Source: Chrysaora quinquecirrha
Lineage: Eukaryota > Cnidaria > Scyphozoa > Semaeostomeae > Pelagiidae
Direction of reading: 5' to 3'
NCBI GenBank assembly: GCA_014526335.1
Contig: JACTAT010000037.1
Span: 13,158,139 to 13,222,138 of the forward strand
DNA length: 64,000 nucleotides
Below are positions 34,401-44,500 of the stretch, in pieces (the first letter of the stretch is position 1; every line of letters begins with the position of its first letter). The translations under genes were made by a program, and so were the position numbers. Below the pieces are notes generated by a model, which was given only the letters and a program-made list of their open reading frames with translations, was not told the origin of the DNA and did not search any database.

Positions 34401-36597
34401 AAGTTACCCCCCCCCCCCGGGCTTTCAGGGAAGAGGTTAGGGAACAAGCTCTCTTTCTCTTTCTCTTTCTCTTTCCTTTCCACAAAACCATCGTCAAATT
34501 CAAATTGTGATTTTTCGTAATCAATAGTCTTGACACCAAAAAGTTTATTTGAAAATAAACACCTCTATCTTTTATCATTAAATGCCCCCTCGAATAGACG
34601 CCCCCTGAAAAAATTAATCGAAGTAAAGTTCTCAAACAAGAATTCCACCGCAACATATTTATAGCAGTTTTATAAGTACGCGTGGTGCTCTTACCTTCAC
34701 AATCACTGCCTTTATAACCATTTGGACAAATACATTCATATCCATCTCTTATTTCATTGCACGTTCCTCCATTCATGCATGGGTCACTTTCGCAATGGCC
34801 TGAAATCAGAACAGAAAAGACAAATCTCAATTAATTATAGCAGAAAAGAAAGTATACACAAGAAATCGTAGCGCCCTCAATCACTTAAGGCATTTCCAAG
34901 GAAAAAAGAAATCTAATGTGTAAAATAAAAGCTTTTCTCGCAAAGATGTACAAAATATCGAAATAACTTTGCACCAGCTTTGTACAATAAAGGACGCTTA
35001 TACACTTAGGTTCCGTAAATATAGAGTTAGCAAAGTGGTGTAATACTTGTATTAGACATGATAGTCACCACTTATCATGACAAGCCTTTGATATTTAGTT
35101 GGGCAACGTTTCGGGAGAGAATAATACTTACCGAACGTTTTGTGTATATAAAATGTAAGATTATGTAGTTTATTAGTTTGTGATATGTAGATGAGGAGAT
35201 TATTACTTAAGATCTTAACATGTTACTCAGAACAAACATTACACCAAGAATTTCGCTACTGCTGCAGCTGAGGCAGGGTTAAGGCGGGCGCAAACCGTGC
35301 CAACATATATATTTTTAACCTATTTCTCATTTCAATGTCTCCGAAATGAAATTGAAAATGTGGTGCTAACGTGTTGGCGAGACATAGCAAACCGTACCAA
35401 CACATCAATTTTGCTCATATCGAAGGAAATGTTGGCCAACTTTTTTTGTTTGTTTCGACAACATCTATAGCAAACCGTGCCAACATGTTGGCCAACAATT
35501 GTTGGCGGTGATGTTGGCCAACATGTTGGCACGATTTGCGCCCGCCGCCTTTCGCTAAACGTAGCCAACATTTTGGCCAACATTCATGGGGCCTAGTTGG
35601 CAACTTCTTGTTCCGAAGTGAAAGCAATGGCTAATGGCATGCCTAAAAATAGAGCCCACCCTTCTGGCTAAGATCAGGCTCAGTTCGCCAAACGAAGCCA
35701 GCACTCTGAAAAGTTGGGTGAATTTTTATCCTGACCAACCAATATCATCAAAAATGATGTTGGCTCACCGAACAAAAGTGGCCAAACGTTGCTTTCACTG
35801 TTTCAACATGAATGTTTGGCAGAGATGGGTGACGCGTGGGCTGCGATTTGAAGGGGCTCTACACTTATCTATTCTACATTATGGAAGAGTAACATCGAAT
35901 TAAACTCACCCTCTTCGCGTTCGTGGTCATTATAATCATCGTCATCACTTTCAGCGAGATGATAAGGCGAGTGAATTCCATGCATCCTATCGTGCATCAT
36001 CTTATGTAAGAATGTTTTGTAAGACATAATCATAGGAGGTCTTGGTATATGAGTTGTGACGATGGTTCTCTGCTGAATCGGTGGGGCTTTTAGATAAACA
36101 TATCCAGGATGAGACAGATAATCAGAGTTCGGGTGAGCGATAAATTGTCGTTTTGTTTCGGTAGCAGCATCCTCTCGTAGCTCGCTTTGGTTTTCCGATT
36201 CTGTATTTTCGGTATCATTACCATCTACATCATCATCTGAAGATTGGCCAGAGATACTATCTCGTTGATAACCAGATCCCGAAAGATCCGAGCTACCATC
36301 TTCATTTTCGCTCTCATTATCGCCATCAGGGTCGTCATTTTCCGTTTCTTCTTCGTTGACAATCTTTCCTAAAGCTGCTTCGGCGGCAACTGGATAATCA
36401 TTCGATATTTGTGACGATAAATCTCGTTTACTTGGCGACCTATCTCCCTGTAAAAATCCATCTAAAACATCTATCGGAAGATCTACGAATGGCCTATCGT
36501 CTTCTTCGACCTCTCGTTTCTGAATTACGTGTTTCCCGAACGTTACTGATAGCAATAAAAATAGGCCTACAAAGTAGGAATAAGGCCTAACGGCCAT
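22380..36597 (-). CDS. Secreted acidic multi-EGF protein with SGSG site and GCCPDG module (3' end not found)
   Basis: Fourteen exons read 5' to 3' on the minus strand: 36597-35910, 34799-34695, 33658-33548, 33015-32905, 32203-32078, 31577-31479, 31026-30910, 29649-29539, 28719-28606, 27922-27812, 26636-26526, 25428-25318, 24368-24219, 22487-22380. Every junction is phase 1 with AG acceptors and GT donors, giving about 724 codons so far. Exon 1 has the signal peptide and an Asp/Glu/Ser-rich region; exons 2-13 are one EGF domain each (six Cys); exon 14 has a papilin-type CC module. No stop codon was located, so the protein continues downstream. It is an extracellular matrix or cell-surface protein; a matrix or skeletal-matrix role is inference. 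Many introns hold MITEs. Confidence 0.85.
22640..23440. mobile_element. TA-flanked MITE split by a second MITE
   Basis: Left end TA-CATTTTTTTATAAGAATA (22638) and right end CTTATAGAAAAAGTGTG-TA (to 23442) share TATTCTTA words and GAGCCT spacers. A second element, 22927-23280 (TA-CATTCTTTTTATAAGAAC to GTTCTTAAAAAAAATAGTG-TA, internal TAAGAACA words), is inserted inside. It lies in the intron before EGF-gene exon 14. Confidence 0.6.
24219..34799 (-). CDS. EGF gene exons 2-13: twelve single-exon EGF domains
   Basis: Exons of 99-150 bp, mostly 111 bp, each encode one C-x-C...C-x-C EGF domain, for example [20 protein letters not shown] (34.7 kb) and [16 protein letters not shown] (27.9 kb). Several start with D/E-x-D/N-x-C, a calcium-binding EGF signature (DIDHC, EDKC, DEDRC, EQDKC). 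The exon at 31577-31479 is the shortest and lacks the usual long loop (VCREGRCSC). The exon at 24368-24219 is longer and ends in a Ser/Gly/Ala linker. All are symmetric phase 1-1 and can be skipped without frame loss. Confidence 0.88.
24520..24590 (+). repeat. Weak tRNA-like segment
   Basis: AAGTAGCTCAGTTGTTAGAG resembles an A-box and AAGGTCGCAAATCAAGGATC a degraded B-box. It lies in an EGF-gene intron. It does not fold cleanly as a tRNA; a SINE relic is more likely. Confidence 0.3.
24790..25010. repeat. Dispersed repeat also present at 720-1010
   Basis: Shared blocks such as AAACGATCAAACA-TGTT, CATGACAAACAT/GTCAAACATTT, GCATCAAGCA and GTGACGTGG/GTGATGTG occur in the same order in both places. 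Probably a degraded MITE; ends were not defined. Confidence 0.45.
25985..26305 (+). repeat. Tandem repeat unit joined to a tRNA-like tail
   Basis: A roughly 115-bp unit containing GAAGAAGGCTCAACATAGCC is tandemly duplicated (25990-26098 and 26105-26219). It is followed by CTATAGCTCAGTGG (A-box) and CAGGTTCGAATCCCA (B-box). The same unit plus tRNA-like part occurs at 37127-37350, and an inverted unit at 36970-37115. A tRNA-derived SINE is likely. Confidence 0.65.
26678..27180. mobile_element. Inverted-repeat MITE
   Basis: TAGATTTATTACATGAGTCG at the left is matched by GACTCAGGTAATAAGTCTAG at the right, with AGCGATAACT blocks inside both arms (about 40 bp). A shorter relative lies at 7397-7530. 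It sits in an EGF-gene intron. Confidence 0.6.
27545..27705. mobile_element. Short inverted-repeat element
   Basis: ATTCTGGGAATAATTTCCTT and its complement (GGGAAATTATTCCCAGAATT) lie about 70 bp apart, flanked by CGTTTCTG and CAGAAACAG. A foldback MITE in an EGF-gene intron. Confidence 0.6.
29773..30084. mobile_element. pogo/Tigger-like MITE with amplified 17-bp subrepeat
   Basis: Termini CAGTGAAGCCTCCATTAACG and the complement of GAGGGTTCCACTG are bordered by TA on both sides, the pattern of pogo-like Tc1/mariner elements. Inside (about 29793-29960) the terminal word ACGGACACCTC is repeated as nine or ten 17-bp units (GGACACCTCGAAATAAC and variants). It lies in an EGF-gene intron. Confidence 0.75.
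31669..32037. mobile_element. G-rich inverted-repeat MITE, second copy
   Basis: Left edge GGTACCTAATTGCTGGGGG and right edge AACGGCAATAAGTACTT are inverted. The interior resembles 14090-14418 (GGTCTAGATAAACGGGGGATCGG; AAGTGAAA). It lies between EGF exons 31479 and 32203. Confidence 0.6.
33071..33427. mobile_element. TA-flanked MITE, TTCCTTA subfamily
   Basis: TA-CACGTTTTTTTTTATAAGGA to TCCTTATAAAAAACGTG-TA. AGTTCCTTA recurs internally with GAGGCTG and CAGCCTCG spacers. A sister copy is at 40646-41011. It lies in an EGF-gene intron. Confidence 0.78.
34055..34430. repeat. G/C-tract-ended inverted-repeat element
   Basis: CAGGCCCGGGGGGGGGG at 34060 is mirrored by CCCCCCCCCGGGCTTTCAGG at 34410, and GGGTGACTCCCGT pairs loosely with CCCCGGTCACTGAT. 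The interior has repeated AATTTTGGGG words. The next 50 bases (34443-34475) are a TTTCTC microsatellite. Confidence 0.55.
35283..35552. mobile_element. Inverted-repeat element with GTTGGCCAAC core words
   Basis: GGCGGGCGCAAACCGTGCCA at 35283 is matched by the complement of GTTGGCACGATTTGCGCCCG at 35527. The palindrome CCAACATGTTGG and variants recur four or five times inside, with CAAACCGTGCCAACA words repeated at 35389 and 35472. It lies in intron 1 of the EGF gene. Confidence 0.6.
35910..36597 (-). CDS. EGF gene exon 1: signal peptide and acidic domain with GAG-type site
   Basis: 229 codons plus one base. Residues 1-21 are a signal peptide (hydrophobic run [13 protein letters not shown]). 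Dibasic KR pairs at 27-28, 57-58 and 149-150 could be furin-type cleavage sites. Residues 80-147 are dominated by Asp, Glu, Ser and Asn. DLSGSGYQ at 104-111 (Ser-Gly-Ser-Gly beside acidic residues) looks like a glycosaminoglycan attachment site of the syndecan type. A His/Met-rich stretch ([16 protein letters not shown]) precedes the acidic [14 protein letters not shown] end. The start is the only Met before the signal sequence. Confidence 0.85.
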
Positions 36598-36969
36598 TTT
36601 GATGTTTTATATTTATTTTGAAGCAACAGTTTCCTTAAAAAAACTTCAAGCAAATTCAAGACGGTTAAAACTATGTTCACACAACTTGAACTTTGCTACG
36701 CATGAGCAATTCTGAATAATATGTTTGCAGACATATTGCAGGGCAGCAATCGTTGTGCGTATGACCTTAGTGAGCACCGTGAATAAAGCACTAGTAAATT
36801 CAGCTAGTTTGAAATCAAAATTCGAGCAATTAGTCAGCTCCTCGGTTTCACACCGAAAGGTACAAACCCTGAAACATGTGTTAGCCACCTTGTGAATATT
36901 AAACAAGCAGCTAATTAAAGAGATCTTGGAATCTCGAGATAAGATAAAGAGTTATCAAAAACCGACTTT

Positions 36970-37350
36970 CATTCATGTCATTATAAACCTGTTGCTGAAA
37001 ACGCCAACTCTCTAAGTCGTATAGCCCAAAGCTCTCCTCCAGTTTGACTTTTGTGTTTCGGCTATGTTGAGCCTTCTTCAGCACCATATACATATTGGTA
37101 TACATTCGTCATGAATGGCGAACACAAGGATAATACAGATAACACGCTATTCATGACAAATATATACAAATACGTATTGTGCTGAAGAAGGCTCAACATA
37201 GCCGAAACACAAGAGTCAAACTGGAGGAGAGCTTTGGGCTATACGACTTAGAGAGTTACCCGGTGATTTCATTGAGCTCTATAGCTCAGTGGAAACGTCG
37301 TTGACTCTCTGGTCATGCAATCCAAATTGGAATCCAATCTATTGTGGCAT
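36970..37350. repeat. Inverted pair of the AACATAGCCGAAACAC repeat plus tRNA-like tail
   Basis: 36970-37115 is an inverted copy and 37127-37350 a direct copy of the unit at 25985-26305, ending in CTATAGCTCAGTGGAAACGT and a decayed B-box (CCAAATTGGAATCC). It lies upstream of the EGF gene. Confidence 0.6.
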
Positions 37351-38074
37351 ATCACTTGTGAAAAACCTGTTGCTGAAATAATGAACAGTACACCAACAAT
37401 AGATCGTAAAACATACTGCTCGAAGCACTCGCCTAACACAGCAAAAGACAACATGTGTTGATTGAAGTTTTTGAAAGATTGAGAAAATCGACCGCACGGA
37501 AGCGTTCGCAAGCTCAGCTACCGCTGAATAATTGTCTTCTGGAATGTTAAAGCGGGTTTGTTTTGCGATCATGCGGCGCAATTTGTGATGTCTTATTGGA
37601 AAAGATGCAGGCTTGGGCCGAGCTAGGTTTAATTTCCTAAGCCTAAAATCTGTCAAAAGCAAAAAAAGTCAGAAAAAGGCCTAACTTAAATTCCCTATTG
37701 GTTTGCAAGTTTATTGAAAATGTTTGCAAATGGAGTAAAACGATTCGAATGGAGTACCTGGACTTAAACTTTCATGGACAAAAAGACAAGCAGAAAAAAA
37801 ACAAGTCAGAAAAGACTACGAAACAAAACAGAAAACGAAAGAGGAGAGAAGGTAAGGGGATAGTGAGTCGAAGAACTGTAACGGGATACCACCCAGCAAA
37901 AGAAGAATTTTGGCTATCTGTATATCTGTATTCACTATTCACTGAAAAATGAAAATACTCTGCGCTTATTCATACCTACGTATTCTATCCTGGGAATCCT
38001 TTAAACTATTTACATTCATTCATCTTATAAGGAATTTTCACACAGAAATGAAACCCTAGACACGAGGCCCAATC

Positions 38075-38400
38075 TGCAATGTGTTGCATAAAAAAGGATT
38101 GAAGGGGCAAATAGCATGCGTTACATAAAAAAGCATTTAATCGAATTGTATTGGCGTCACGTTAGGAACATTGAAGTGAATTGCTATAGATTTTTGACTA
38201 TTTGCATTGTATAATATAATGTATATACATAGATATTATATTATATTATAGTATATATAGAATCACTATAGTAATTCAATTCAATGCACGTAACGTGACG
38301 CCAATACAATTCAATTAAATGGTTTTTATGTAACGCATGGTGTTGAGCTTTTCAATCCTTTTTAATGCAACACGTTCCAGTTTGGGCTTCCTGTGCCCTA
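38075..38400. mobile_element. Inverted-repeat MITE downstream of NFU1
   Basis: Arms share TGCATAAAAAAGGATTGAA, GCGTTACATAAAAA and GTATTGGCGTCACGTTA with their complements at 38285-38375. The loop is TA-rich (TATATTATATTATA). A half copy lies in NFU1 intron 7 at about 41880-42000. Confidence 0.65.
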
Positions 38401-38547
38401 CAACGGAGCGTAAAGTTTTGGGCGCCAGAATTCCATAGGGGTGCAATTCCCTTAGAAAGGTGGCATTTGATGCTAAACCACTATTATACTGCATTAAATC
38501 TATCTGCATACTTGGTTTACGCTCACTCATGATACGTACTTAGGCCA

Positions 38548-41500
38548 TTATGGATCTTTTTCCCCAAGCTTCTCTTCGAGTTTCTCAAATTCTGAGTTGC
38601 TTATTTCATCGATTTCGTCTGTTACCTACGGAGAAAGTTATAACTCATTATCATTAGACACAATTAAATATAGATTTAAGCCAGGGTGTTAAATCTCAGT
38701 TAATCACCCCCCGGAAGGGATCCGGCTATGGATGATTGGAAGGGCACATACTTGGGACAATGTCCCGGATGATAGAATAGATAAATTGGCAAGCACGAGG
38801 CAGATCTTCCTCAGTCAATATCATCAGTGCTCGGTGTACAGTTGCTTAAAGTTGCCCTTCCCTCCCTCCCCTTGGATAGTGCTTATTCTGCCACTGTTTT
38901 TTCAAGACATCTTCAACCTTTGTTTTCTCCTACTACTCCTCTCGTTTGCCACTTCCTTCAGTGGTGAGCAAGGTGCATTAGCCACCGACTATAAAGTGTT
39001 TGCTGTGGTCAGGCAGTTAACGGGTAGCAGATGCTTGAGGGCCGGGGGCAGAAGTAGTGTATGCTGTGGGTCGGAAATTCTTTCTTTGTCCCAGTCACTG
39101 ACTTTAAGGGTCACTTAGGGTCTTATAGGCTAGAGGACCAGGGGCCATATAAGGGTAATGCATACGCTCCTGAAGCCCTTTGGAGGCCATCTCATTCGGC
39201 TGATGCACAAACGCCCAACTTCCTGACAGGGTTTCGGTTTTTGGTATTATCCTGGAGGGGGGAATTAAAGCCTTTCAAATCCATTTATTTTCAGGTTAAC
39301 TCTTGGAATGATCACGGATTTATTGCATCAGGCTACCGATTCATTGACCAAATCTACTGATGATTAAGGCTTATTAGAATAATCGGATCAATCTAAATAA
39401 TCCAGTGAATCTGATCAATCTAGTGAATCGATAAATCTAGTGAATGAGCAGTTAATCAAGTTAACCCGATAAACTTGGTAAAGCAGAAAAATTTACTGAA
39501 TCCGGTAAATCTATTGAATCCGGTGAGGCCAAAGAATCAGCCGAACCCGGAGAATCTGGGGATTTGAAATTGATACGACAAAAGCAGGTCTCGAAGCTGT
39601 AAGCAACCTTTGGCTATGTGCACCAATGTTCTACCTACTAAATTATGAGCTGTCTGGCAATGCTCACTACGATGCAAAGCATTGCCCCCTCTAGCGACGG
39701 TTACCAGAGGGAGTTCCCATAGTTAGAGCATGCCAACTTTGTGGTAGGCCTTGTGTATGGTGACTGTTATCTGACATAGTTCGCCGGCGTTTACCAATAC
39801 ACTCTTTTTTTAATAAGCAACTTGACTTTCGTCAAGCCCTCAAAGTTGCTTAAAATTTTAGACATTTCAGCCCTCAAAGTTGCTTAAACGTTGCTTAACA
39901 TTTTTGTACCTACTAACAACCCCTGACTTCGCGGATCAAAATCGTCATCTGTTAGGCCTACAACATGACTTTTGGGAGACATTGGGCTATTTGGGTGATT
40001 GGTACGACTATAAACTCGGGAGTGCCTGCAGTCAGGAAGATCTGTTCAGACAGCGTGGATATACACAGCCAAAGGTCAACAAATTATTGAAATACAATGT
40101 CCATCATAAAGCTCAATAAAGGAGCACATTTCTCTATTAACGAAACATTGCAATAGTCTTGAAACACGTTTGCCAGTAGTGGCCAATACATTCATTTTTT
40201 CTGTAAGAACCTATACTCTGAGCCATATAGTAGGGTTTCCTAACTTTGAGCACAAATTGTGTAGAAAAAGTTTCTTGCAGAGTTTCTTGACTTAAAAATT
40301 GAAAATTTCGAAATTTTCGAGAAATGATGGTTTAATGAGAAGCATCATGTTCTTATCATTCAAAATATAGACATTTTCTGAAATTGATCATAAGTATGAT
40401 AGTTTTTGGGGATCATTTGTACGTAAACATTACAAAATGCATATCAGAAAATAGAAAGCTGAATTTAAAAGCGGAAATAGTTTCTTAGTTTTTGTTTTAC
40501 TTCTTAGTTCATATGGAAGAGTTTCTTGATTTTTGGAAAAAGGCATATATAGTTTCTTATAGTCGGTTTCTTAAAAAAAATGAGTTTAGTTTGGTTTCCA
40601 AAGGCATTTATCAAACATAAATTCCCTTTCGTGCCTTCAAAATTACACGTTTTTTTTATAAGGAACCTTATCTCTGAGTTGAGGCTGGAGTTCCTTAATT
40701 TTTCAACAAAATGAGGCTGAAGTTCCCTATGCTGTTCCTTTTCGTGAGATATGTTTGAATACTAATTTTTACAGCAAATTCATATCAACTTGCTTCATTT
40801 TCTAACTTTAAATATAAATGGAGTCGTTTTTGGAAGAACGATGGGAAATACATTGTTATTATGCTGTTTTTTTGCACAAATCGACTTGTTCTTGAAAAAA
40901 ATTATTCTTAGTTTTTCATCCGAGCCTCGGCAGTTCCTTAAAGTTCCTTAATTTTTTGGGAATTTTCAGCCTCGAGTTCCTTATAAAGGTGTTCCTTATA
41001 AAAAAAACGTGTAAACTTCGCTATGAAGCAATGATCAAATGAGCTTGGCGGAGGCTCATTCAATTAAATACAGAAAATGCTAACGACCTCTTCTACTTTT
41101 GTGACTTCTGGAACATAAAACTGCATCATGTTCTGTACGCCTCTTTTTAACGTCAATGAAGAACTTGGACAGTTAGAGCAAGATCCCTTAAATAGAAAAT
41201 AAAAAGATTTGTAGGTCCCCACTTTTAAGAAATCGACACTTTATCCAGGAAAATTTAAGAAAAGAATGAATAAAACAATGGTCCATTGTATTGAAACAAT
41301 AGGCTGTCCAAAACTGTTGTTTTTAACACTGGGAACTTACTGTAAAGAAGTACGTGAGCAACATAAAAAATTAGGCAATGTTCAAAGTTTGCTATTTTGC
41401 AGGAAGTCTTGTCATTAGTCCACTAAACATCCAATGATTTCTGAGAATGAGGCCCAGGGGGACTTTTTCAAATAGCGAACAGAAAAAGATCAAAACGGTA

Positions 41501-44500
41501 AGGTAAGTTCTCATTTTGCTTCACTCGAATCTTGATGCAGATACTGTAAAGCATAGCAAAACATTTGGAGATAGTTCCCGAAAATTCCACTACAATTTTC
41601 CATGCATTTGAATACGTGTTCTAATGCTAATACAGCATTTGAAAAAAGAGACAGAAAATCATACGAAGATGTTCTTTGCCTTACCTGCATTTTGAGTCTT
41701 AGTATGCCGGTTTCATGATCAAAACCCTACAAGAACGATTAAAAGGGGAAAAAGAATTTACACAAAATACCACACACACATTTTAACAATAAGTAAAAAC
41801 CTTAAATATTTGTTGAGATACAATATTCTTAAGTTATTCTAAAGCGACAGTTTCTAATTATATGAATACAAATAGTCAACACTGTAGCAATTCACTTCAT
41901 TGCTCGTAATGTGACGCCAATACAATTCAATTAAATGCTTTTATATGTAACACATGCAATTTGTGTTTTAATTGCTTTTTTACGACACATTCTAGTTTGC
42001 TTCCTGTGGCCAAAGGAAGCCAACATTTCAGCCAACACTGCCCAACATTCATGATCATTCAGTCATTTATTCTTGCTGAGTTAGCCAACGTAACGTCTGA
42101 GGATGTTAGCTGAAGGTTCAATCGCCATGGTGTATGTCTTAAAGGAGTACAGCACACCTTTCTTCTAGTTGTTTTAGAAGTGCAGTACGCCAATTGAGGT
42201 TAAAACCAACAGCACATTCCTGAACACTAATTCAATGATCGACAAATGCAGTCCGATCAACGTACTACAAATTTTTTGAGCAATGCATGGCAAATTTCAA
42301 GCAATACTTTTCAATACCGATAAATCTATCGCTGGCACGGTGAAGCTCATCTTCAAAAAAAGCGCAACACTCAGGCTACGTCTACACGGATGTTGCGCTT
42401 GAAAGTTGCGTTTTCAGTCCAATGAAAACGTATAAAAAGTTTTGCGTCTACAAGAGCGTTTTCACAACATTTTCGCTGTCCACATGAAAACGATAACATC
42501 ACGTTTCCTTTGAAATTAAATACCAGTTAGCCACAGGAAATTATTGTTTTGCTGTATCGTTTTCAAATGTTTGCGTTTTCGGTGTCTACACGGGAAAAAT
42601 TGCGTTTTCAAAAAGTTGCGTTTTCAAAAGAGTCCACTCTGGAAACCGTTTTCAAAAGTTGCGTTTTCAGTCGCAGTTTTACTGTTATCGTGTAGACGGG
42701 AGGTGAAAAAGCAAAGAAATCATCGCGATTTCATTTCAAAACGTATCCGTGTAGACTGGGCCTCACAAATGAGCAATAATTTTGTAGGGCATGGAAGCAG
42801 TTTAATCTCTTATCCTACGTTAAGCTCCTCACCTTGTATATGATGTCACCCCCATCTTCTTGAACTGTTGGTCTATAGTTAAAGAAATATGTTTGATTAA
42901 AATATTTTCCCAAAATTCGATCCCTCATCAAAAGTAGGGTATCAGGAAATATCATAATTTTATAAATGAATGTTAGCAAATGCAGTATAAAACCAACCTG
43001 ATTCTTGTATCAAGGAGCTCTTTTATCATCAACACAACTTCGTCATCATCATCATCACCATCCGCTGAAAAATTTAGCAATATATAACTCAGTGATTAAA
43101 ATTTTTATCCTGCGATGTAAGAAATTGAACGATCGTTTGATTGATTTATTCTGCTTCTCGGTAAATTTTCTTCTTTCTGCTGCGTGCTTCTCGTCTTTTT
43201 TCTTCACTAAGCCATTTATAATGGGTTCTTAGCTAGGATTATACAGGACTAGACTCTTTCAAACTCCTTTACACAAGTTTGATGGGCCTATGGTAAGTCA
43301 AAGAGCCTTAAGATGACGATTATCATTGCTGACTTGTTGTGCAAAGTAATTCAGTCGGTCTCATTACGCCAGGTGCTTCTTCAAGACTGGCAATTCCACA
43401 GAAAATTGGCACATTCATCTCGTCTCTGCAATATCCCCTGTGCTCCCTGTCCCAACAGAGCACACACCCTAGTACGCCAGTATGTGCGCCAGTTAGTAGG
43501 CGTCGTCAGCCTTCAATGCTAACAAATTACAATTTAAATTTAAATTATAATTTAATCATAACGCTACGGTAACCCCTTCGCGAAGAAGTTGTTCTTGGGC
43601 TCAAATAATAAGAGTAAAAAGTGCCTGCCATTTGAGAATCGGGCTGCTGTTGAGATTATTCTTATAGGCCGAATGCGAATTTTAGCGATACGAGCTTAAC
43701 TGCATTCGTCGGTACTTTAGGTCACCAACCTTACATAATTTTATACCAAATACGCATCACTGACATATTATAAGTTAAAAAATATTTGTAATTACCAGCA
43801 TCATCTTCCAATTGTTCCTCATTCATGACAGGAATATTGCTTGCGAAGAAATCCATGATGGTTGCAAATACATCTGGTTTTAATATTGACCATTGCGTTT
43901 CATCATCAATCTTCAACCAAAAGAAAAATGTACAGTTTTCATCAATTCATGAATTTTTCAAGAATTGAGTGTAGCAGTAGGAAGTGTCACAAACTGTATG
44001 CGTATTGATTGAGGCTCAAATCAGGTCTGGGATGAACATATTACATCCATGGTGCCAAAACCTTCCTTTTGTAATTTTCCTATGACATGCAAGGATCGTA
44101 TAATTTGGTTTGGGTGCATGAATCATCGTGAGAAAACGGAACGAGAAAAGCCCTTTGTAGAACGACCATCAACAAGAGCTGGTTGGCAGAAAAGCACTAA
44201 AAATTAGCCACGCCAGCTAGCATGCTGCCGAGTACTGACAAACTGTTAGCAAAGATCTGGATGTAACAAATAAAGAAAATGTATTCTAAAGATTACAAGT
44301 AACATTTACAGAAGTTGCTGTGGCGTCGTTGCAAGCAAGCTGGCTTGTGGTGTCAGAAGCTCAGCAAGGTCGAGGCTCGAGCCTTAGCAACGGTAGCGCC
44401 ACAGCCAAGGTTGAGGCCTCGATATGTTGACATACTACTGAGATGCTAGCGACTGGTGCTAAAAACACAATTTCACCTTCACCTTCACGGAGACCATTCT

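Noticed and set aside
38732..39360. Two overlapping ORFs of about 100-130 codons in NFU1 intron 8
   Set aside because: They are in different frames, have no recognised motif and are surrounded by repeats; at most an old retroelement scrap.
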